Shown here in pieces: positions 60,753 to 64,000 of a DNA stretch of 64,000 nt. Positions within the stretch are counted from its first letter, which is position 1. The number at the start of each line of letters is the position of its first letter. Source of the DNA: Fibrobacter sp. (GTDB taxonomy: Bacteria > Fibrobacterota > Chitinivibrionia > Chitinivibrionales > Chitinispirillaceae); NCBI GenBank assembly GCA_012523595.1, contig JAAYIG010000105.1, positions 1 through 64,000 of the forward strand, in the 5' to 3' direction. The notes under the pieces were generated by a model that made no database searches, was not told the DNA's origin, and saw nothing but the letters and a program-made list of their open reading frames with translations. A program made the translations under genes and the position numbers.

Positions 60753-62240
60753 TCATTCCGGATAGTCTTCCCCCAGGACTTTCTTCTGCTTTTCCAGATA
60801 ATCGCTTGCAAGTCTCATCTTCATCGTCGAGAAATTCATCTGTTCATCCTCAGTTTCCTTGAACTCGACACATAGCCCATACCATGCATCGATGAGATTC
60901 TGGCTGAGCTCAGCATATCCCTTGACAAGAGGAACTGTCGTAAGCTCGTTTATCCCAATCTGCTGGATAGAGGTCTTGAAAATCTCACCTACCCAGCCCT
61001 GATCAAACACTTCGGGAAGGTTATTTATGATATCCTTTCTTACAGGTACCATACCGAAACGCGAACACTCTTTTGCCTGGTTCTCCTTGCTTGTAATAAA
61101 CCTTGCCAAAGCATAACCAAGTTTCGCGTTTGGACTGGTTTTAGGCACACCCCACCACCACCCACCGGTGGAAATGGACCTGGTGCCCTCGTAAACCGGC
61201 TTCCCGGAATCATCGAGTTCAAACGCAGTCGCCTTTGGAACTATCGACAACCCCATATCATCCTCCTCCGGAAGATAACTGGGCATTGATGGATCATCTT
61301 TCCAGCCGTGAATCAAAAACACATCTATCTGCTGCATCAGAGCCAGGAATATTTTTCCATCTTTGATCGCTGTATAAATATTCGCACCCTTCCAGGGATC
61401 CTGCCACATTCCCGGATTATACAAATTATTCCTGATAAAAACTCTTTCCCACAGGAAAGTCTCAACTGTCTTATCTGAAGTTAATCTGAGAATATCCTCG
61501 CGTGAAGCACCCAGTTGAAGTGATTTGTCAACAAGATCCAGAGCTGTACCGGCGTATCTGGCCCCGCGATGAGCCATCCTGCCCATCTTGACACCATTAT
61601 ACTCCTCATTGGCCCAGATCGACCCTGCCACATACAAATCATAAAAATCCCAATGACCCGGATCACTTTCCAGCACATATTCTGCAGGAAGTCCATACCC
61701 ATTCTGCTTTTTAAGTTCTGCATCGATCCGCTTACGGTGTGATTCAAACTTGCTTACCGCTTCAGCCACCTTCGATTTTCTGTAGAAAAGAATCCTGGTC
61801 TCCAGTTTCCGGGGAATGTAATAAGGTTTTCCGTTGAAATATCCCAGGCCAGATGCTAACTGGTGGTACTCAGCAAGATCCTGAAGCACCTGATCGGAAT
61901 CGGAAATGGAAAAAAGGTCTTTCATGTAACCCTTTGTTACAAGAACCCTGGTCATCTCAAAAGGAGTCTTTACCAGAGAAATAGTGGGCTTTTTCTTCGA
62001 TTCCTCCAGTTTGAGAAAACGCTCAATATCCCATTCATTAACAAAGGTCGCAAGCGACACCTTACAGTTATTCTTCTTTTCAAACTCCGGGATTATCTGC
62101 TCCCTGAAAAATCTCTCCTGGGACGGCATCATCCTTAAAAGAACACTGATTTCTTTCTTTTCTCCCTGCTGTGAGCATCCAGCCACAATAGCCATCAGGA
62201 AAAAAACGGCTGTCAATTTAAACACACATCGGAACCTCAT
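60753..62240 (-). CDS. ABC importer solute-binding lipoprotein (sugar-type)
   Basis: 495 residues, at the large end of family 1 binding proteins. Lipobox AIVAGC puts the lipidated Cys at 22. Two-lobe fold with the conserved central pattern GYALARFITSKENQAKECSRFGMVPVRKDI near the end. Many Trp and Tyr residues (WWWGVPK, GMWQDPW, GHWDFYDLY) suit stacking on sugars. GGGAGG precedes the ATG. First gene of the importer operon; the substrate could be an oligosaccharide. Confidence 0.93.
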   Translation of the reverse strand: MRFRCVFKLTAVFFLMAIVAGCSQQGEKKEISVLLRMMPSQERFFREQIIPEFEKKNNCKVSLATFVNEWDIERFLKLEESKKKPTISLVKTPFEMTRVLVTKGYMKDLFSISDSDQVLQDLAEYHQLASGLGYFNGKPYYIPRKLETRILFYRKSKVAEAVSKFESHRKRIDAELKKQNGYGLPAEYVLESDPGHWDFYDLYVAGSIWANEEYNGVKMGRMAHRGARYAGTALDLVDKSLQLGASREDILRLTSDKTVETFLWERVFIRNNLYNPGMWQDPWKGANIYTAIKDGKIFLALMQQIDVFLIHGWKDDPSMPSYLPEEDDMGLSIVPKATAFELDDSGKPVYEGTRSISTGGWWWGVPKTSPNAKLGYALARFITSKENQAKECSRFGMVPVRKDIINNLPEVFDQGWVGEIFKTSIQQIGINELTTVPLVKGYAELSQNLIDAWYGLCVEFKETEDEQMNFSTMKMRLASDYLEKQKKVLGEDYPE

Positions 62241-62298
62241 CAGGAATCCTCCCTTCGGGATATAAAGTATGCTAATATCTCAACTTGCTTGATCATTA

Positions 62299-62328
62299 AG
62301 TATAAGTTAAATACCAGGTATCTATCAA
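62299..62328 (-). promoter_or_regulatory. Putative promoter of the ABC importer operon
   Basis: On the minus strand TTGATA (62328-62323) and TATACT (62304-62299) are 18 bases apart, about 58 bases before the binding-protein start. Confidence 0.5.
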
Positions 62329-62338
62329 CTTTCTACCT

Positions 62339-64000
62339 CTATTCAGAAAGCAGTCCAGCCTTCTTGATCTCTACCATCTCCTCTCCGCTTTTTCTCAGCC
62401 TCTCACTAAGCACCTCAAGCAGACTGTAACCAATATCAGGAATCTCCAGAAGCAGCTTTTTAAACTGTCCCCTCTTTATGACATATAATTCACATCTCTC
62501 ATTGGCAATCGCACTCGCAGAGCGGGTAGCCTGGGTAAACAATCCTATCTCTCCGTACGTCTCACCCTCTCTGACCGTTGCCAAAACCGTTTTCACCGCC
62601 CCATCATTCTTGACTACCCTCAAGCTCCCTTTTTTCACCAGATAAAGATGATCGGAGATCTGGCCCTGAGCAGAAATCACAGATCCTTTCTCAAATACCT
62701 CCTCCTGTGTTATTTCTGCCAGCTTCAGAAGCTTTTCTGCATTTACGTTTTTAAACAAGGAACTCTTCTTGAAAATCAGCACTCTTTCCAGGTACTCAAA
62801 TGCCAGAATCTTCTTGCTGTCGGACTTATAACGACTCTCAATTAATTCCCTTGCAGCAATAGAAACCTGAGGACTCGAATCATCAACAAGCACTCTCAGC
62901 GCCTCCTCAATAGCCGGATCAACAGGTCTGCCTCCATAAACAAGCCAGTAAGTGTAAAGTCCACAAAAACACAGCCACCTGTTGTCTGAATTGATAAAAT
63001 ACAATAATCCCTTATTCGCTGTTTCATCTTTAAAATGGAAATAATTCTTTCCAGTTTTGCTTATATGTTCCCAGGATTCAAATTTCAGCAGGGGAAGAAC
63101 CAATGACCCAATACGCTGGTAGGAACTGCTTTCAATTATCTCTATCAGATCAAATCTCTGCTCACGCTCCCTGATATCAATATCATTATGCCTCCAGGAC
63201 AGTACCCCCTTCTTATCAAGTAAAATCATTGCATTTACAGCCCACTCGCAAAAACGGATCAGGTTTTCCCTTATCGCTCCATCTAAAACACTTGTTGCTC
63301 CCCCGATTTTAACAGATTTCCTGAAATAATTCCATACAAAACAATCCCGGTAAATGCTCTCAATCTCAGCAGTAATCCAGCTCTGAATTGTATTGGAAAT
63401 ATCTGCCGAAATTGACCAGGCCTTGCCGGAAGAACGGATTGAATCAGCTATAAGCCTCAAACACCTGACAATCTCAAAAAACATCCGCCTGTTTGAGACT
63501 TGTGGCAGAAAGCCAATAAGGGTATCCCAAAGTGGAGCACCAATAGCATCAATTATCTCTCCGGTAATTGCTATGCGCTCCCGGCCCAGATCCTGCACCT
63601 TCTGCAGCGCCCGGTAACGGATTGTCGGGGCACCGGACCTCAGTATGATTTCAATGCTTTTTCTGAATACCTGAAGCGAACTGGATGTCAGGTTATCAAC
63701 CAGCACTTCTCCCCAATCAGGCGGCTTGAGCAGTCCAATCAGATATAATCCCGCAGAACGCCTGTTTGGGTTTGTACTTTCAAGCAGTCCCCCCAGAAAA
63801 GATCTTACATTTTCCCGGTCACGGGGATCCCCTCCATTCCACAGAAAACAAGCCGCCTCAATCTGTACCCTTATACTGTTTTCAAAAAGCAACTGTCTGA
63901 TAAGAGGCTTGAGATGTCGTTTCCAGTTGCAATTCATCCTGTTGAGTGAGTATATGGCATTTGCGCGTATTCTCAACTCCGGCTCTTTTAAAAGCCTCTC
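62339..64000 (-). CDS. HEAT-repeat protein with C-terminal cyclic-nucleotide-binding domain, N-terminus outside window
   Basis: 553 codons visible, and the frame is still open at the right edge, so the true start lies beyond it. The visible part is helical HEAT/armadillo-like repeats (about the first 390 residues; RIRANAIYSLNRMNC, RVQIEAACFLW). A cyclic-nucleotide-binding domain (about 420-535) follows, with VFEKGSVISAQGQISDHLYL and the phosphate-binding GEIGLFTQATRSASA, in which the key Arg is kept. Proteins of this build in other phyla often begin with an ATP/ADP translocase-like or MFS membrane domain; whether this one does cannot be seen. It may sense cAMP or c-di-GMP-like ligands. Confidence 0.85.
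   Translation of the reverse strand, partial: ERLLKEPELRIRANAIYSLNRMNCNWKRHLKPLIRQLLFENSIRVQIEAACFLWNGGDPRDRENVRSFLGGLLESTNPNRRSAGLYLIGLLKPPDWGEVLVDNLTSSSLQVFRKSIEIILRSGAPTIRYRALQKVQDLGRERIAITGEIIDAIGAPLWDTLIGFLPQVSNRRMFFEIVRCLRLIADSIRSSGKAWSISADISNTIQSWITAEIESIYRDCFVWNYFRKSVKIGGATSVLDGAIRENLIRFCEWAVNAMILLDKKGVLSWRHNDIDIREREQRFDLIEIIESSSYQRIGSLVLPLLKFESWEHISKTGKNYFHFKDETANKGLLYFINSDNRWLCFCGLYTYWLVYGGRPVDPAIEEALRVLVDDSSPQVSIAARELIESRYKSDSKKILAFEYLERVLIFKKSSLFKNVNAEKLLKLAEITQEEVFEKGSVISAQGQISDHLYLVKKGSLRVVKNDGAVKTVLATVREGETYGEIGLFTQATRSASAIANERCELYVIKRGQFKKLLLEIPDIGYSLLEVLSERLRKSGEEMVEIKKAGLLSE

Noticed and set aside
1-64000. CRISPR arrays, prophage modules, toxin-antitoxin pairs or classical defence genes
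   Set aside because: No regularly spaced repeats, phage structural genes, nuclease/methylase pairs or convincing toxin-antitoxin pairs were seen; the P-loop kinase at 20543 lacks an adjacent antitoxin.

Overview
The window (about 46% GC by eye) reads as the chromosome of a Gram-negative bacterium of the Fibrobacteres-Chlorobi-Bacteroidetes side of the tree, most likely a Fibrobacterota/Chitinispirillum-like organism. This is an inference from four things: outer-membrane features (waaA for Kdo transfer, several beta-barrels, many lipoproteins); a short primary-type sigma factor without region 1.1, as in Bacteroidetes/Chlorobi; secreted proteins with C-terminal modules resembling type IX sorting tails; and CotH/lamin-tail surface proteins. 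Most of the window is ordinary housekeeping sequence with well-packed operons.

Layout. 1-5.4 kb: the start of a REP-associated transposase, dnaK with an inverted repeat in front of it, REP-like repeats on both sides of dnaK, ychF and a processive membrane GT2 glycosyltransferase. 5.5-13.6 kb: recG, rlmH, small unknowns, a secreted pentapeptide-repeat protein, a GT4-GT2 glycosyltransferase pair and two exported unknowns. 14-20.2 kb: glgB, a membrane Ser/Thr kinase with ankyrin repeats and a YfhO-like membrane protein. 20.2-27.2 kb: a tiny bTHX ribosomal protein gene, a P-loop kinase, a CotH/lamin-tail surface-protein pair, a frameshifted small conserved gene and an osmC-yip1-PLDc_N cluster. 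27.2-36 kb: the conserved rpsB-tsf-pyrH-frr then uppS-cdsA-dxr-rseP block, and rplM-rpsI. 36-38.9 kb: a small exported protein, the sigma factor, an MBL-fold hydrolase and rpmB. 38.9-49.4 kb: a LamG-like secreted protein, then a nine-gene minus-strand run (response regulator-GGDEF, waaA, holA, truA, HtrA-like protease, DUF4321, gatA, NlpC/P60 lipoprotein, pheA). 49.6-55.2 kb: a plus-strand run of a lipoprotein, a beta-barrel, DUF4912, a GH57 branching-type enzyme and a second beta-barrel. 55.2-56.4 kb: tRNA-Thr(CGU) and a decayed AT-rich methyltransferase gene. 56.4-64 kb: a sugar-type ABC importer operon with an extra lipoprotein and a TPR protein, then a HEAT/cyclic-nucleotide-binding protein running off the right edge.

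The themes that tie genes together are envelope biogenesis (waaA, cdsA, uppS, rseP, HtrA-like protease, NlpC), alpha-glucan storage (GlgB of GH13 and a GH57 enzyme with DUF4912) and surface proteins. No complete defence system, CRISPR array, prophage or intact insertion sequence is visible. The least explained parts are the surface-protein modules shared by four exported proteins, the dnaK upstream repeats, three single-base frameshifts in otherwise conserved genes, and the mixed OM-protein/GH57 operon.
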